From a virus, in IMG/VR virus record IMGVR_UViG_3300047551_002225, positions 1 through 34,530 of that record: 34,530 nucleotides of DNA. The stretch is one strand, 5' to 3'. Each line of letters begins with the position of its first letter. Positions within the stretch are counted from its first letter, which is position 1. Under the pieces are notes generated by a model that was not told the origin of the DNA, made no database searches, and was given only the letters and a program-made list of their open reading frames with translations. This document shows positions 1 to 8,890 of the stretch, in pieces. The position numbers and the translations under genes are program-made.

Positions 1-141
1 CTCCTGCGTGCCGTCCGTAGATCCTGTATCAGCGATCAAATGATAGTCGCCGTCTTTGCACGACTCGTACCACCGCTCGACGAAGTGTTCTTCATTGAGC
101 GCGATTGTGTAGAACGCAACTCTTACGTTAGACTCTCCCAT
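1..141 (-). CDS. Glycosyltransferase family 2, N-terminal fragment (runs off the window)
   Basis: The first 47 residues are visible, reading leftward from an ATG at 139-141. They show the GT-A/GT2 opening: a short beta strand (VRVAFYTIALNEE), then a helix, then DTGSTDGT, the GT2 version of the nucleotide-sugar-binding D-x-(G/S)-S-x-D-G-T turn. This family transfers a sugar from a nucleotide-sugar donor in the cytoplasm; the acceptor cannot be read here. It follows the RCC1 fibre gene on the same strand after 37 bp, so it could act on fibre or host-surface glycans. No Shine-Dalgarno is visible, and the -10-like box sits 6 nt before the ATG, suggesting a leaderless message. Family assignment is firm despite the truncation; specificity is unknown. 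Confidence 0.8.
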   Translation of the reverse strand, partial: MGESNVRVAFYTIALNEEHFVERWYESCKDGDYHLIADTGSTDGTQE

Positions 142-147
142 GCGGCA

Positions 148-156
148 ATTGTATCA
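148..156 (-). promoter_or_regulatory. Extended -10 promoter, probably leaderless, for the GT2 gene
   Basis: On the minus strand TGATACAAT is followed by six bases and then the ATG of the glycosyltransferase. A TG dinucleotide at the extended -10 position compensates for the lack of a clear -35. The same TGATACAAT occurs at 17294-17302. Predicted from sequence only. Confidence 0.4.
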
Positions 157-178
157 CCGCGACCGCAAAAATGCGGTA

Positions 179-2515
179 CTAGAAGTAGATGTTTGTGAGC
201 AGTCGCGGATAGTTGAAGCGATAAGCAGTCTGTGTAGCATAACCTGTTGAATCGCCGCCCGCCGGGTTCCAGCCTTCATAGTCATTGTAGCCGCAGGCAA
301 AAACTTCACCGTTGCTGTAGCGCAAGAACCACGCTTGCGAAGATGAGCTGACCCAGAGCGGGTGCACGTCTACAAGACCGACGCCTGCGTAAGGAAGGTT
401 TGTCGTGATCTCGAACGGCTCGCTTCCTGTTTCCCAAGGATCTTGGTTTGGTCGCTGTGAGTGAGTGATTGAACCGCTGCCGTACCAACCCCACGAGAAG
501 TACCGGCCTGCAGATGTCGCGCACCACACTGTTGTGTAGCTGTTGTCTCCTTGAGCCCAGACGTTCGTGATCGTGCCTTGAATGCCTGCCGGCAAGTTCG
601 AGCAAAGAGTAGGCTCGAGACGGTTTGTTGTCGAGTTGTCGCCGATCTGACGATAGTTGTTCAGGCCCCAAGCGTACAAGAACCCGTCGCTTGTGAGACC
701 GTACAACGTCGCAGATTCGCCACCAGCCGCGACAAGTCGTGTGAACGTCTTGCCGGCGGGACGGTTGACACGCGCCCAGATGAATGAGTCGGTAGACGCC
801 GCTACGTTTGTTCCAAGCTGACCGTGGTTAGAGCGACCAGACGTGTAGATGTGGCCGTCGGACATCAAGATCGCGTTGGTGTAGCGAGTTGTTGACGTTG
901 TTGTGTTCGAGCGGTTCATGATCACGTCGACCGGAGTCGATCCAACGGTGATCACGCTCTCGAACTGTGACATGCGGGTAGGAACGGCCACCGCGTTTTG
1001 GTTAGTAAATCCAAGCTCGCCGGACTGGTTGTCGCCCCACCCGTAGTACTCGTTGTTTGAGTTCCACGCGATGACGTTGCTGCCGTACGCTTCAGCTTGA
1101 GAGAACGCAAAGCCTACGCACGCGTAGCCAAGACGGTTGATCGTTGACTCACCGATGCGGGTGAAGACCGACCGGTTCGTTGTGTCGTTCTGGCCAAGAA
1201 CTCGCCAGGCGTTGTATCCTGCGCCCCAGAGCTCGCCTTCAGCCGTGAGACAAAGAATGGCTCCGTTGTTGCCGTCGCTTCCTGAGAAAGAGCGTGTGTG
1301 CTGAATGTCGACGACGGTGCGGCCCTCTGTGTCTCCAAAGAACGCGTTGCGAGTAAAGATCATTCGGTTGTTCGTGTCACCGAAACCGAACTGACCGTAA
1401 CCGTTGTATCCTGTGAAGTACACACGACCGCGGTTTGTGACGATGCACGCGCCAGAGCTCCAGCGCGTGATGTAGTTGATTCGCTCGTCATCTGCGAACT
1501 TCTCAAAGAACTGCACGTATTGCGGAGTGCTCCATCGCTGACCTGGGTACGTTGTTGTGTTGAGAGTGTCTGGATAGTGGTGAAACCCGAGTCCGTTCTG
1601 GCGGTTCCAACCAGAAGACTTAGCAGAACGACGATCTGGCATGACCCAGAACGACGGACCCCAGCCGTGCATACGACCACGTCGTGTGATCAAGTTAGCA
1701 GATGTTGTCTGCTCGGTGCCGAAAGGCAGAGGAGAAATTGTGGACATCTGTACGATGCTGTGCTCACGGCCTGTCTGGTCTGTCCACGTAGGATCAGCAG
1801 AAGAACCTTGAGTTGTAAGAATCTGGTTATGAACGCCGGCAGGAAGACGGGTTGTGTCACCTGCGTTACGGAACACAAGATCGCCGCGGGTTGTAGTGAA
1901 GCTCTCAGAATCGCGAGCGATGACGCTCCAGAACGCAGAGTTGACCTCGACGTACGACGGATCAATCAAAGTGATTGTGCCGAAGTTCGAGGTGTTGTCA
2001 ACCGACACGTAGTACAGCGTGCTGTACGCTGCAGAGTCTGCAAATGGGACAGTGTACGTGATGACCTTGTTCGCCGTCGAAAAAACCTGTTTAGCGTAAG
2101 TCGCGGTGTACTCGATCGATGATGTGTCGAAGCCGACGTCGACGCGGTTCGGCGATGCGCCCATGACCGTGTCCGTCGAGTTGGTGACGCCAAGACGAAG
2201 AGCGAAAGAGTGCGATGTTGGGACAGCAGAAAAGTCAAAGTAGTACGTTCGGCCGCGAACAAGCGTCAAGTTCGGCGTGTCGCCTGTACCTACGCCAGCG
2301 GCGGTGAGACGGTACTTAGAGCCTACGACGGTGACCGTGATACGTGTTCCGTCAGCAAGACCTGGGCTTGTGAGAGGAGCCTGACCGAGAGCTGTTGTCT
2401 TCGCCGAGAACGAGCTGCCTTGAAAGAACACGGCGTCATTCTTCGTGTAAGTTGTGGCTGCAGAGTAGTCTCCACGCCAGTTCAACTTGATGTTGCTCAG
2501 ATTTACAGTTGCCAT
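179..2515 (-). CDS. RCC1-repeat (seven-bladed propeller) tail fibre/adhesin
   Basis: This 778-aa protein is probably a virion adhesin. Residues 1-48 are an attachment-type module (LNWRGDYSAATTYTKNDAVF). Residues about 55-186 form an inserted beta domain that resembles a degenerate cupredoxin. Residues about 207-250 hold the linker TTRGDLVFR...QILTTQG, also found in the neighbouring fibre. The rest is seven RCC1-type repeats, for example FTGYNGYGQFGFGD and YAWGLNNYRQIGD, each near 55-65 residues, which predicts a seven-bladed propeller. RCC1 propellers are protein-interaction scaffolds; here a receptor-binding tip is inferred from the fibre context. The next gene upstream is a paralogue. The start ATG follows a GGAGAAAGAAGAAAAG-type purine-rich leader. 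The exact ligand is unknown. Confidence 0.8.
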   Translation of the reverse strand: MATVNLSNIKLNWRGDYSAATTYTKNDAVFFQGSSFSAKTTALGQAPLTSPGLADGTRITVTVVGSKYRLTAAGVGTGDTPNLTLVRGRTYYFDFSAVPTSHSFALRLGVTNSTDTVMGASPNRVDVGFDTSSIEYTATYAKQVFSTANKVITYTVPFADSAAYSTLYYVSVDNTSNFGTITLIDPSYVEVNSAFWSVIARDSESFTTTRGDLVFRNAGDTTRLPAGVHNQILTTQGSSADPTWTDQTGREHSIVQMSTISPLPFGTEQTTSANLITRRGRMHGWGPSFWVMPDRRSAKSSGWNRQNGLGFHHYPDTLNTTTYPGQRWSTPQYVQFFEKFADDERINYITRWSSGACIVTNRGRVYFTGYNGYGQFGFGDTNNRMIFTRNAFFGDTEGRTVVDIQHTRSFSGSDGNNGAILCLTAEGELWGAGYNAWRVLGQNDTTNRSVFTRIGESTINRLGYACVGFAFSQAEAYGSNVIAWNSNNEYYGWGDNQSGELGFTNQNAVAVPTRMSQFESVITVGSTPVDVIMNRSNTTTSTTRYTNAILMSDGHIYTSGRSNHGQLGTNVAASTDSFIWARVNRPAGKTFTRLVAAGGESATLYGLTSDGFLYAWGLNNYRQIGDNSTTNRLEPTLCSNLPAGIQGTITNVWAQGDNSYTTVWCATSAGRYFSWGWYGSGSITHSQRPNQDPWETGSEPFEITTNLPYAGVGLVDVHPLWVSSSSQAWFLRYSNGEVFACGYNDYEGWNPAGGDSTGYATQTAYRFNYPRLLTNIYF

Positions 2516-2555
2516 TTTGCTCTTTTCTTCTTTCTCCGACCGGAGAACCTAGCGG

Positions 2556-2786
2556 TTAGGCTTGGTACTCTGGCAGTGTCCCGAGTGCTTCGATTTCTTC
2601 GTTTGTCGCCTCACGGAAGTCCATGCTGTCCTCTGGCAAAGCCGACTGAACTGCTTCTGCCGACGGAAACCGGAGGTACATGCGTCCTCCGTGAAAGCCG
2701 AGGTCCTGGATCGGACCGCCTTCCCACGGCGCCATCTGGAGGTACGAGATGTTGACCAGATCTGGAATATATGTGTAGATATGCAC
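2556..2786 (-). CDS. Small protein between the two RCC1 fibre genes
   Basis: A 76-aa acidic protein beginning MHIYTYIPDLVNI, with no signal peptide or membrane segment. It starts with GTG; the ribosome-binding site TAAGGAGAG overlaps the stop codon of the upstream RCC1 gene, so the two are translationally coupled. I do not recognise a family. The segment GGRMYLRFPSAEAVQSAL could be a small alpha/beta fold. Small proteins in this position beside fibre genes are sometimes assembly chaperones or fibre accessory proteins, but nothing in the sequence proves that. The good RBS and exact fit between two long genes make it a real gene. Confidence 0.65.
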   Translation of the reverse strand: MHIYTYIPDLVNISYLQMAPWEGGPIQDLGFHGGRMYLRFPSAEAVQSALPEDSMDFREATNEEIEALGTLPEYQA

Positions 2787-2797
2787 CTAATCTCTCC

Positions 2798-4738
2798 TTA
2801 GAAGTGCGTGATTTGACGTGGGTAGAATGTTCGGCTGACGACGTTTGTTCCGTCGTTTGTTCCTGACCACAAGTTGCCGTCGTCGTAACCCATGTGGAAC
2901 GTTCGGCCGTCGTTCATCAAGATGTAGATTGACGACGCAGTTGTTGTGATGTAGCCAGGCACGATGTTGATGATGTTCGCACCGAAGTCTGGAAGCTGCG
3001 CGGTGATCTCGCGCGGATCAGACGATCCGTTTGAGCCGTCGAACAACGTCGAGATCGGAAACTGAGCTTGAGCGATCGTGCCCCAGCCGTAGTAACCCCA
3101 AGAGGCCCAGCGGCCCGTCGTTGTGCGAGCCCACGCGAGGTGGAATCCAGTCGGTGATGTGTTCGAGTCGCCCCATGTCCAGACGCTCTCGATCGAGCCT
3201 TGGAATCCCGCAGGAAGACCGGACACCAGCGTCGGAACCTGGCGGTTCGTCGTCGTTGTGTCGCCGATTTGACGGTATCCGTTGTAGCCCCAGGCGTACA
3301 AGAAGCCGTCCGTAGTTACAGCGTAGAACGTCGCAGATTCGCCGCCTGACGACCAAAGCTTAGACCATGTCTTACCAGCAGGCTTTGTGACGACCTGCCA
3401 GATCGCGGACGTCTGCCCGTCAGCACCACCGATACCAAGCTGACCGTGGAGCGACTGGCCTGCCGTGTAGATCTCGCCGTTGGTCATCAAGATAGCAGTG
3501 ACGACACCGTTGTTGTCGTTTCCGCCGACCGGCATGCAGATGTCGACCGGAGTGACGCCTGCACCGATGAGAGACTCGAGCTGCGTAAGACGCTGCGGAG
3601 TGTTCTGCTGCGCTGTTGTGTTCAGACCGAGCTGGTTGCGCGTCGGTGCGCCCCAGCCGAAGATCTGACCCGCAGAGTTCCACGCGATGATGATCGCGTT
3701 GTTGATCGCGCACTTGTTGCTGAACTGGTACCCGGTGATCGTCGCGCCACCAGAGTTGAGCGTCGCGGCGCCGATGCGCGTCCACGACGTGCGGTTCGTG
3801 GTGTCGCCTTGTCCGAGAAGACCTGCGCCGTTGTAGCCTGCGCCGTACATCTCGCCTTCAGACGTGCGAACAAGGAACGGAGTCGTGAGGCCGTCCGAGC
3901 CCGAGAAGATCTTGCCGATCTTGACGTCGACCGCGGTGCGGCCGGTGCTCGGACCAAAGTACGCCGAGCGCGTGAAGATCTGGCGTGTTGTCGTGTCACC
4001 GAAACCGAACTGGCCGTAGCCGTTGTACCCTGTGAAGTAGAGACGACCTTTCGTCGTGACCGCGACGGCCGAAGCGTAGTTGCGGACGACGTATGCGAAA
4101 TACTCGTCTGCGTCAAGCGCGGTATCGAACTGGCAATACTGCCCGGTAGTAGCGCGGCTTCCTGGATAGGTAGAAGTACTGATCTGGTCTGAGAAGTGAC
4201 CGAAGCCGAGGCTCTGGTACCACTGGTAGCCGACAGCCTTGATGTTCTTGCGGTCTTGAGTGATCATGAACAAGTTGCCGTAGCCAGGATTTGCGCCGTT
4301 GTTGCACATGTGCAAGCCGCCGACCGCATAGCCTGCAGTCTGTCGACCGTACTGTGACGCGCTGTTCAGCAAAGAAACAGCTCCGGTGTACGTCGAGTAG
4401 TTCGGACGACCGCTCTTGTCCTGCCAGTACGGATCGCCTGTTGTGCCCTGCGTTGTGAGGACCTGGCCAGCAGTGCCAGCCGCGAGTCGTGTGAGACCAG
4501 AAGCGCCGCGGTAGACGATGTCACCGCGTGTTGTGACGACGCTTGATGCGCCGCGCGACAGGTAGTTCCAGTTCGCGTTGAGCGCGCCGCCAGAAAGCGG
4601 CTGAGCGTTTGTGTTGTCGGCTACAGCAACGAACGAGTCGCCGTTGAGGTACACCGCGTCATTGACCGTGTAGGCCGTAGCGCTCGACCACGTGCCACGC
4701 CAGTTGAGACGGATTTTTCCAAGATTGATCGTTGCCAT
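2798..4738 (-). CDS. RCC1-repeat (seven-bladed propeller) tail fibre/adhesin, paralogue
   Basis: 646 aa, paralogous to the 778-aa RCC1 protein downstream. Residues 1-65 form an NDAV-type module (MATINLGKIRLNWRGTW). Residues about 66-110 are the linker VVTTRGDIVYRG...GQVLTTQG, and the rest carries seven RCC1-like repeats (FTGYNGYGQFGFGD, GAGYNGAGLLGQGD, YAWGYNGYRQIGD and others). It lacks the roughly 130-residue beta domain present in the paralogue. The first blades of the two genes are nearly identical in DNA (around 1381-1430 and 3999-4050), so the duplication or gene conversion may be recent. The start ATG has GGATAG six bases upstream. The inferred role is a receptor-binding tip; the target is unknown. 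Confidence 0.8.
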   Translation of the reverse strand: MATINLGKIRLNWRGTWSSATAYTVNDAVYLNGDSFVAVADNTNAQPLSGGALNANWNYLSRGASSVVTTRGDIVYRGASGLTRLAAGTAGQVLTTQGTTGDPYWQDKSGRPNYSTYTGAVSLLNSASQYGRQTAGYAVGGLHMCNNGANPGYGNLFMITQDRKNIKAVGYQWYQSLGFGHFSDQISTSTYPGSRATTGQYCQFDTALDADEYFAYVVRNYASAVAVTTKGRLYFTGYNGYGQFGFGDTTTRQIFTRSAYFGPSTGRTAVDVKIGKIFSGSDGLTTPFLVRTSEGEMYGAGYNGAGLLGQGDTTNRTSWTRIGAATLNSGGATITGYQFSNKCAINNAIIIAWNSAGQIFGWGAPTRNQLGLNTTAQQNTPQRLTQLESLIGAGVTPVDICMPVGGNDNNGVVTAILMTNGEIYTAGQSLHGQLGIGGADGQTSAIWQVVTKPAGKTWSKLWSSGGESATFYAVTTDGFLYAWGYNGYRQIGDTTTTNRQVPTLVSGLPAGFQGSIESVWTWGDSNTSPTGFHLAWARTTTGRWASWGYYGWGTIAQAQFPISTLFDGSNGSSDPREITAQLPDFGANIINIVPGYITTTASSIYILMNDGRTFHMGYDDGNLWSGTNDGTNVVSRTFYPRQITHF

Positions 4739-4756
4739 TGCTATCCTTTTTTGCTA

Positions 4757-7700
4757 CTACGAGGTGAGTACCAATTGACCGGAGGCGTTCACCGACACTG
4801 TCATCTCCGCTGGGAGAATGCCATAGTCGGTGTAGTCTCCAACATTATAGGTTCCGTCCGGACCTGTGACAGCCGTGAGGTTGCCATCGTCGTCGGTCGT
4901 GAAACCGAGGAACACCGGACCGAGAGCCTTCCATCCGCTAGAAGTGTAGCGGTTGATGTAGTCAGTGTCTGTTTCAAAGATCAACTGACCAATGGAAGGA
5001 GATGCTGGACGAGAGGTCGAAGCCGTGACTTGGACTGCGCCAAGGACGGTGTCTGTCGCCAAGCTTGTGTACTTGAGGCCAGTAGCTTGAGCGCTGTCGG
5101 CCTGAATGAACGTCGTGTTAGATCCAACACCAAGTCGAGTCATCGCGTCTGGCGCGGTAGCAACAATGATGTCGCCCTTCGCGTTCGCGATGTCGTTTGT
5201 CAGAACATCGTGGTTATTCTGCTTGAGAGTACCTGTGACGGCGACGTTGCCGACCGCGGTGATGTTGCGGAGCTGGAGGTCGTCGTAGCGGACACCAGCT
5301 TCAGAGAAGTTTACTGTGTTCGCTGGCTTGGTACTCGCGTCTGCGAACAGCTTCCAGATTCCGTCTGTTGCGTCTTTCGCAAGACCTGAGTACTTCGCTC
5401 TGTTGGAAACAGTCGCTGTACCAGTAGCAGACGCCGCTGGAACGTTTGTTGCAGTCTTGGCAAAGCTGAATGACGAGGCCGTCGGAAGATCTGTGATCAA
5501 ATGAGTTCCGTTGAATGTCGCATCGACGCCTGCGACGACGACGTAGTCGCCCTCTTGGAACGTGTGCGCCGCCGAGACCGTCAGCGTGGCAATGTTGTCG
5601 GTGAGGACCTTGTTTGTCACGGTACGAGCGATCGGAGTGATCGGGAACGCTGCCTCGCCGACGAACGCAAAGTCAACTGCGTTGTCCGAGTTAGACTGCG
5701 CGACGTAGATCATTGGGTCAACGACTGCGAGGTTTGCGGTGTCGAATGTTGTTCCGCCGCCTGCGATCGTGATCTGGCCTTGGATGTCGACGTTACCGAC
5801 AATGCCGACGTTTCCGCCGACGTTCAAGTTACCAGTGAGACCGATACCGCCGTCTACAGTGAATGCTCCAGTAGTAGCGCTTGTAGATTCTGTAGCGATC
5901 TCGACATGCACCGACTGGAACGGTGTGATGATCATTTGTTCGTTACCGGACGTGAGACCGCCGGCAGCAAAAACGATCTTGTTCTCGACGCCGTTTGCGC
6001 CTGTAGCCAAGACGAGGTTTCCTGCGCCGCCAGAGCCGGTCGGAGCGTTCATGAAGATGTAGCCGTCGTGTGCTCCGGTCAGAGTGAACTCTGGGTCGGC
6101 AAAGTTGCTCGACGTGATGCCTATGTCGATGTAGCCGTCGTTGTCAGAGCCATCGTCGGCGTACGCGATGAAGTCAGTTGACGCGTTGACGGCGTCACTG
6201 ATGTTCCTAAACGCAACCTGTGCGTAGTCATCTGCGTCGATCTGGAACGTCGCGATCGGGTTAGTCAACGTAGCGCCGAATGCCGCTGCTCCGTCACCGA
6301 CACCGATATAGTCAAGACCGCTCAATGCGAGGTTACCGATGACGTTGAGGTCACCTTGGACATTCATGTCACCTTGGACACCGACGCCGCCCGCGACTAC
6401 GAGCGCTCCTGTTGTAGTGCTCGTCGACGCAGTCGCGATCTCAATGTGCACGCTTGTGTCTGGAATGATCTCCATCTGGGTGTTGCCAGATGTCAAACCG
6501 CCGGCTGCGAAGACGATCTTGTTAGCTGTTCCGGTGTCTCCTGTGGCCAAGACAAGGTTGCCCTCGCCGGTGGTTCCTGTCGGAGCGACCATGAACAGGT
6601 AGCCGTCGTTCGGTCCTGTGATGCCGTACGTTTCGCTGTCAAAGTTCTCGCCGGTAATACCGATGTCGATGAAGCCGTCAGAGTCTGTAGCATCGTGCGT
6701 CTGCACGATGAGGTCGGTCGAGGCTAGACCGTCAGTGTTCTTGTTCCAGACGACGAACTGAGCGTATTCCTCAGACGATCCGCCAGCGTCACCAACCGCC
6801 AAACCGATGAGGTTTGGAAGAGCGACTGCTGTGGCGATTGTGTACGCGTCTTGGCCAAGATAGAGAACTCCGCCCGCCTGAACGTCGCCAGAGATGTCGA
6901 TGTTCGATGACCAGAACGGGTCTGTTCCGTCAGTCGAAAGAAGCTTGTTCTCGTTGCTTACCTGGGCCGGGAGGTAGTCGGCACCAAGCGCAAAGACCGA
7001 CCAGTACGCGTCGTCAAGAATGCTTGTAGCACCAGACGTAAAGTCTGCGCTTGAGACAAACGTCGAGTTTCCGTCAGAGACAAGGTCGTTGACCAAGTAA
7101 TCTGTTTCTGGAGTCCAGATACCGCGGAAGCGGAATCCTTGGCTGTAGACAGACCACTTCAGTGCTGTCAGATCTGCGTTGAATGTGCCGGCAGACGTGT
7201 GCGCAAGAATACAGATGTACGCGTTGCCGCCGCGAAGGACGATGTCGTTCAGTTCGTAGCGAGTTGCTGTGTTCCAGTTGCTGCGGAACTTGAGACCGTC
7301 GGCAAAGACCGCCCAGTCTGATCCGCTCCCGGTGGCACCTGGTTCATCGCCTACCGTGTCACGAAGCGCGACGTACGTACGACCGCCGAGGTAGACGACG
7401 TCGTTCTTTTTGTATTCGGTCGCGGCGTTGTAAAGACCAAGGCTCGCGAGACCGTCTGCAAAGACCTGCCAGTACGAGGTGTTTGTCGGAAGATTTCCTG
7501 TCGTCGTAGCGGTGGCGATGTACGCGCGTGCACCATAGGTGACGATGTCGTTCTTTTGGTAAGGCGTTGCGTTGTTGTAGTTGCCTTCATATTGAAGACC
7601 GTCAACGAACTTTTCCCAGTAGGTTGTGTTAGTCGGGACGTTATTTGTGCTGTTCTGGATGCAGGTGTAAAGAATGCCGCCGAACGCAACGACGTCGTTT

Positions 7701-7930
7701 ACCGCGTACGGTGTGACTGCATTGTAGTTACCGCGGAAATTGATGCCCTCGACCATGACCTGCCAGTGCGAGGTTGCGGTCGGAAGAGTGCCTGTCGTGG
7801 CAACTTCATTTGTGTAGACATACACGTTGCCGCCGTAGCGAACGCAGTCGTTCAGCTCGTATTCAGTCGCGGTGCTGTACTCTCCGGCAAAATAGAAGCG
7901 GAGCTTTCCAAGATCGATTAGTTGTGCCAC
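4757..7930 (-). CDS. Large modular tail fibre with six tandem N-terminal modules
   Basis: 1057 aa. Residues about 6-325 are six tandem repeats of 50-56 residues with the pattern G-x-(Y/W)-x-x-x-T-x-Y-x-x-N-D-x-V, then an exposed strand and W (as in YNAVTPYAVNDVVAFGG), resembling carbohydrate-binding 5/12-like modules of phage fibres. Residues about 345-735 hold two copies of a roughly 190-residue unit (DGYLFM/DGYIFM ... NKIVFAAGGLTSGN ... VHIEIATxST), of a type seen in marine phage fibres. The C-terminal part has the AKGDIIVATAPDAMTRLGVG linker shared with another fibre here, then SIGQLIFETDTDYINRY and an end domain. The start is GTG, directly abutting the upstream stop. It is a probable structural fibre; which end contacts the host is not evident. 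Confidence 0.8.
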   Translation of the reverse strand: MAQLIDLGKLRFYFAGEYSTATEYELNDCVRYGGNVYVYTNEVATTGTLPTATSHWQVMVEGINFRGNYNAVTPYAVNDVVAFGGILYTCIQNSTNNVPTNTTYWEKFVDGLQYEGNYNNATPYQKNDIVTYGARAYIATATTTGNLPTNTSYWQVFADGLASLGLYNAATEYKKNDVVYLGGRTYVALRDTVGDEPGATGSGSDWAVFADGLKFRSNWNTATRYELNDIVLRGGNAYICILAHTSAGTFNADLTALKWSVYSQGFRFRGIWTPETDYLVNDLVSDGNSTFVSSADFTSGATSILDDAYWSVFALGADYLPAQVSNENKLLSTDGTDPFWSSNIDISGDVQAGGVLYLGQDAYTIATAVALPNLIGLAVGDAGGSSEEYAQFVVWNKNTDGLASTDLIVQTHDATDSDGFIDIGITGENFDSETYGITGPNDGYLFMVAPTGTTGEGNLVLATGDTGTANKIVFAAGGLTSGNTQMEIIPDTSVHIEIATASTSTTTGALVVAGGVGVQGDMNVQGDLNVIGNLALSGLDYIGVGDGAAAFGATLTNPIATFQIDADDYAQVAFRNISDAVNASTDFIAYADDGSDNDGYIDIGITSSNFADPEFTLTGAHDGYIFMNAPTGSGGAGNLVLATGANGVENKIVFAAGGLTSGNEQMIITPFQSVHVEIATESTSATTGAFTVDGGIGLTGNLNVGGNVGIVGNVDIQGQITIAGGGTTFDTANLAVVDPMIYVAQSNSDNAVDFAFVGEAAFPITPIARTVTNKVLTDNIATLTVSAAHTFQEGDYVVVAGVDATFNGTHLITDLPTASSFSFAKTATNVPAASATGTATVSNRAKYSGLAKDATDGIWKLFADASTKPANTVNFSEAGVRYDDLQLRNITAVGNVAVTGTLKQNNHDVLTNDIANAKGDIIVATAPDAMTRLGVGSNTTFIQADSAQATGLKYTSLATDTVLGAVQVTASTSRPASPSIGQLIFETDTDYINRYTSSGWKALGPVFLGFTTDDDGNLTAVTGPDGTYNVGDYTDYGILPAEMTVSVNASGQLVLTS

Positions 7931-8188
7931 TTACACTACCTCCACCAAAAGGTGTCCTGTTGTATTATCCCACGAAAACCGCAATGTGTTGCTGGTCCAG
8001 ACCCATGCGCGGTAATCAGACGGCTTACGAATGTAAGGATCGCCTTCCGTCGTGAGTTCTGGCAGCTTCACTGGAGTTCCGTCATTTACTTTTACTGCCG
8101 TAAGTGTCCCTGTCGATGGAGCAAAACGCAGGCCGTAGAACGTCTTGTCTGCGATGTCCTCAACGTTGTAATAGTCTGGAGCTGGCAC
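7931..8188 (-). CDS. Small virion-associated protein (unknown)
   Basis: 85 aa beginning MPAPDYYNVEDIADKTFYG, predicted mostly beta with many aromatic residues. There is no signal peptide or membrane segment. The GTG start overlaps the preceding stop by one base (TAGTG), and its own TAA directly abuts the GTG of the 1057-aa fibre, so it belongs to a translationally coupled structural operon. I do not recognise the family. It may be a baseplate or fibre-adaptor protein, judged only from position. Confidence 0.65.
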   Translation of the reverse strand: MPAPDYYNVEDIADKTFYGLRFAPSTGTLTAVKVNDGTPVKLPELTTEGDPYIRKPSDYRAWVWTSNTLRFSWDNTTGHLLVEVV

Positions 8189-8532
8189 TAGACGAGTCCT
8201 TCCACCGCCGAAACGATTAGATCAAATGAATCTTCCACTGGACAAACTGCTTCAAGAACGTCGCCAGCTTGGACAATAATACCGTTGCCGGCAAGCTCTC
8301 TATTCTCTCCGTTGGGCACTCGATGGTCCTTGACGACATAGTGTGTGTCTGCGCCCCGCGTGATCTTCACCGTCAAAGGCAGCGTTCCGCCGGTGCGGTT
8401 AGCGGCGATCAGCGACGTGACACGACCCTTTTGAGTCGGAGAATAGACCGCGGTGTCCGTGTCAGCGTCCTCGACGGTGACCACAATTGTCCGTGGAACT
8501 CCGTCGGTAGATCTTCCTGTAAATCCTGGCAT
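8188..8532 (-). CDS. Small beta-rich virion protein (unknown)
   Basis: 114 aa starting MPGFTGRSTDGVPRTIVV. Alternating hydrophobic residues (RTIVVTVEDADTDTAVY, LPLTVKITRGADTHYVVK) predict a beta sandwich. The pattern of a strand-rich core with a PNGENRELAGNGIIVQAGD turn resembles small phage surface or decoration proteins, but I cannot name a family. It overlaps the next gene by one base and lies nine bases after the upstream stop. Real gene by context; function inferred only as structural. Confidence 0.65.
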   Translation of the reverse strand: MPGFTGRSTDGVPRTIVVTVEDADTDTAVYSPTQKGRVTSLIAANRTGGTLPLTVKITRGADTHYVVKDHRVPNGENRELAGNGIIVQAGDVLEAVCPVEDSFDLIVSAVEGLV

Positions 8533-8541
8533 CTGTTACCC

Positions 8542-8880
8542 CTAGACTGACGTGATTTCGTTGATCTGGTCGATACCGACGACGGTGAAAGTGACGTCAG
8601 AAGTAGACGCCTCAACCATGATCTCGTCGGTGTTCATGACTGGAAACCGATACGTTTCATAAGAATCTTTGAGATTGAGTGGAAGGTTGAATGCGACGTG
8701 CGACGGAATCAAAGCTTCGTTTCCTGCGGGGATTACCCACACGGTGAAAGTCGCGTTGTCGGTCTCTGAGACGTTTGTCGCGATCACCGACACGAAGAAG
8801 TAGCTTGTGGATGTGAACGCGAGCATAGGAGTATCTGCCGTCGGTCGGACGATACCAAGTCGTCGAATCGGTGTTGCCAC
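8542..8880 (-). CDS. Small virion protein (unknown)
   Basis: 112 aa with a predicted beta-sandwich pattern (YFFVSVIATNVSETDNATF, FTVWVIPAGNEALIPSHVAF). It starts with GTG, preceded by AGGAGCTGAATA. The chain ends right before the related small beta-rich gene at 8188-8532, and the two may be structural partners. There is no signal peptide or transmembrane helix. The arrangement TxSTSYFFVSVIA...IPAGxEALIP recalls small head-tail or neck-region proteins that precede fibres in several phages, but this is only a resemblance. Confidence 0.65.
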   Translation of the reverse strand: MATPIRRLGIVRPTADTPMLAFTSTSYFFVSVIATNVSETDNATFTVWVIPAGNEALIPSHVAFNLPLNLKDSYETYRFPVMNTDEIMVEASTSDVTFTVVGIDQINEITSV

Positions 8881-8890
8881 TATTCAGCTC

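Noticed and set aside
1298-2122. 274-codon plus-strand frame opposite the 778-aa RCC1 gene.
   Set aside because: Antisense shadow with no RBS and biased composition (Arg, Val, Cys).
3446-4192. Long plus-strand frame (248 codons) opposite the RCC1 gene.
   Set aside because: Antisense shadow of a well-supported gene, with unnatural Arg/Val/Asp composition and no RBS.
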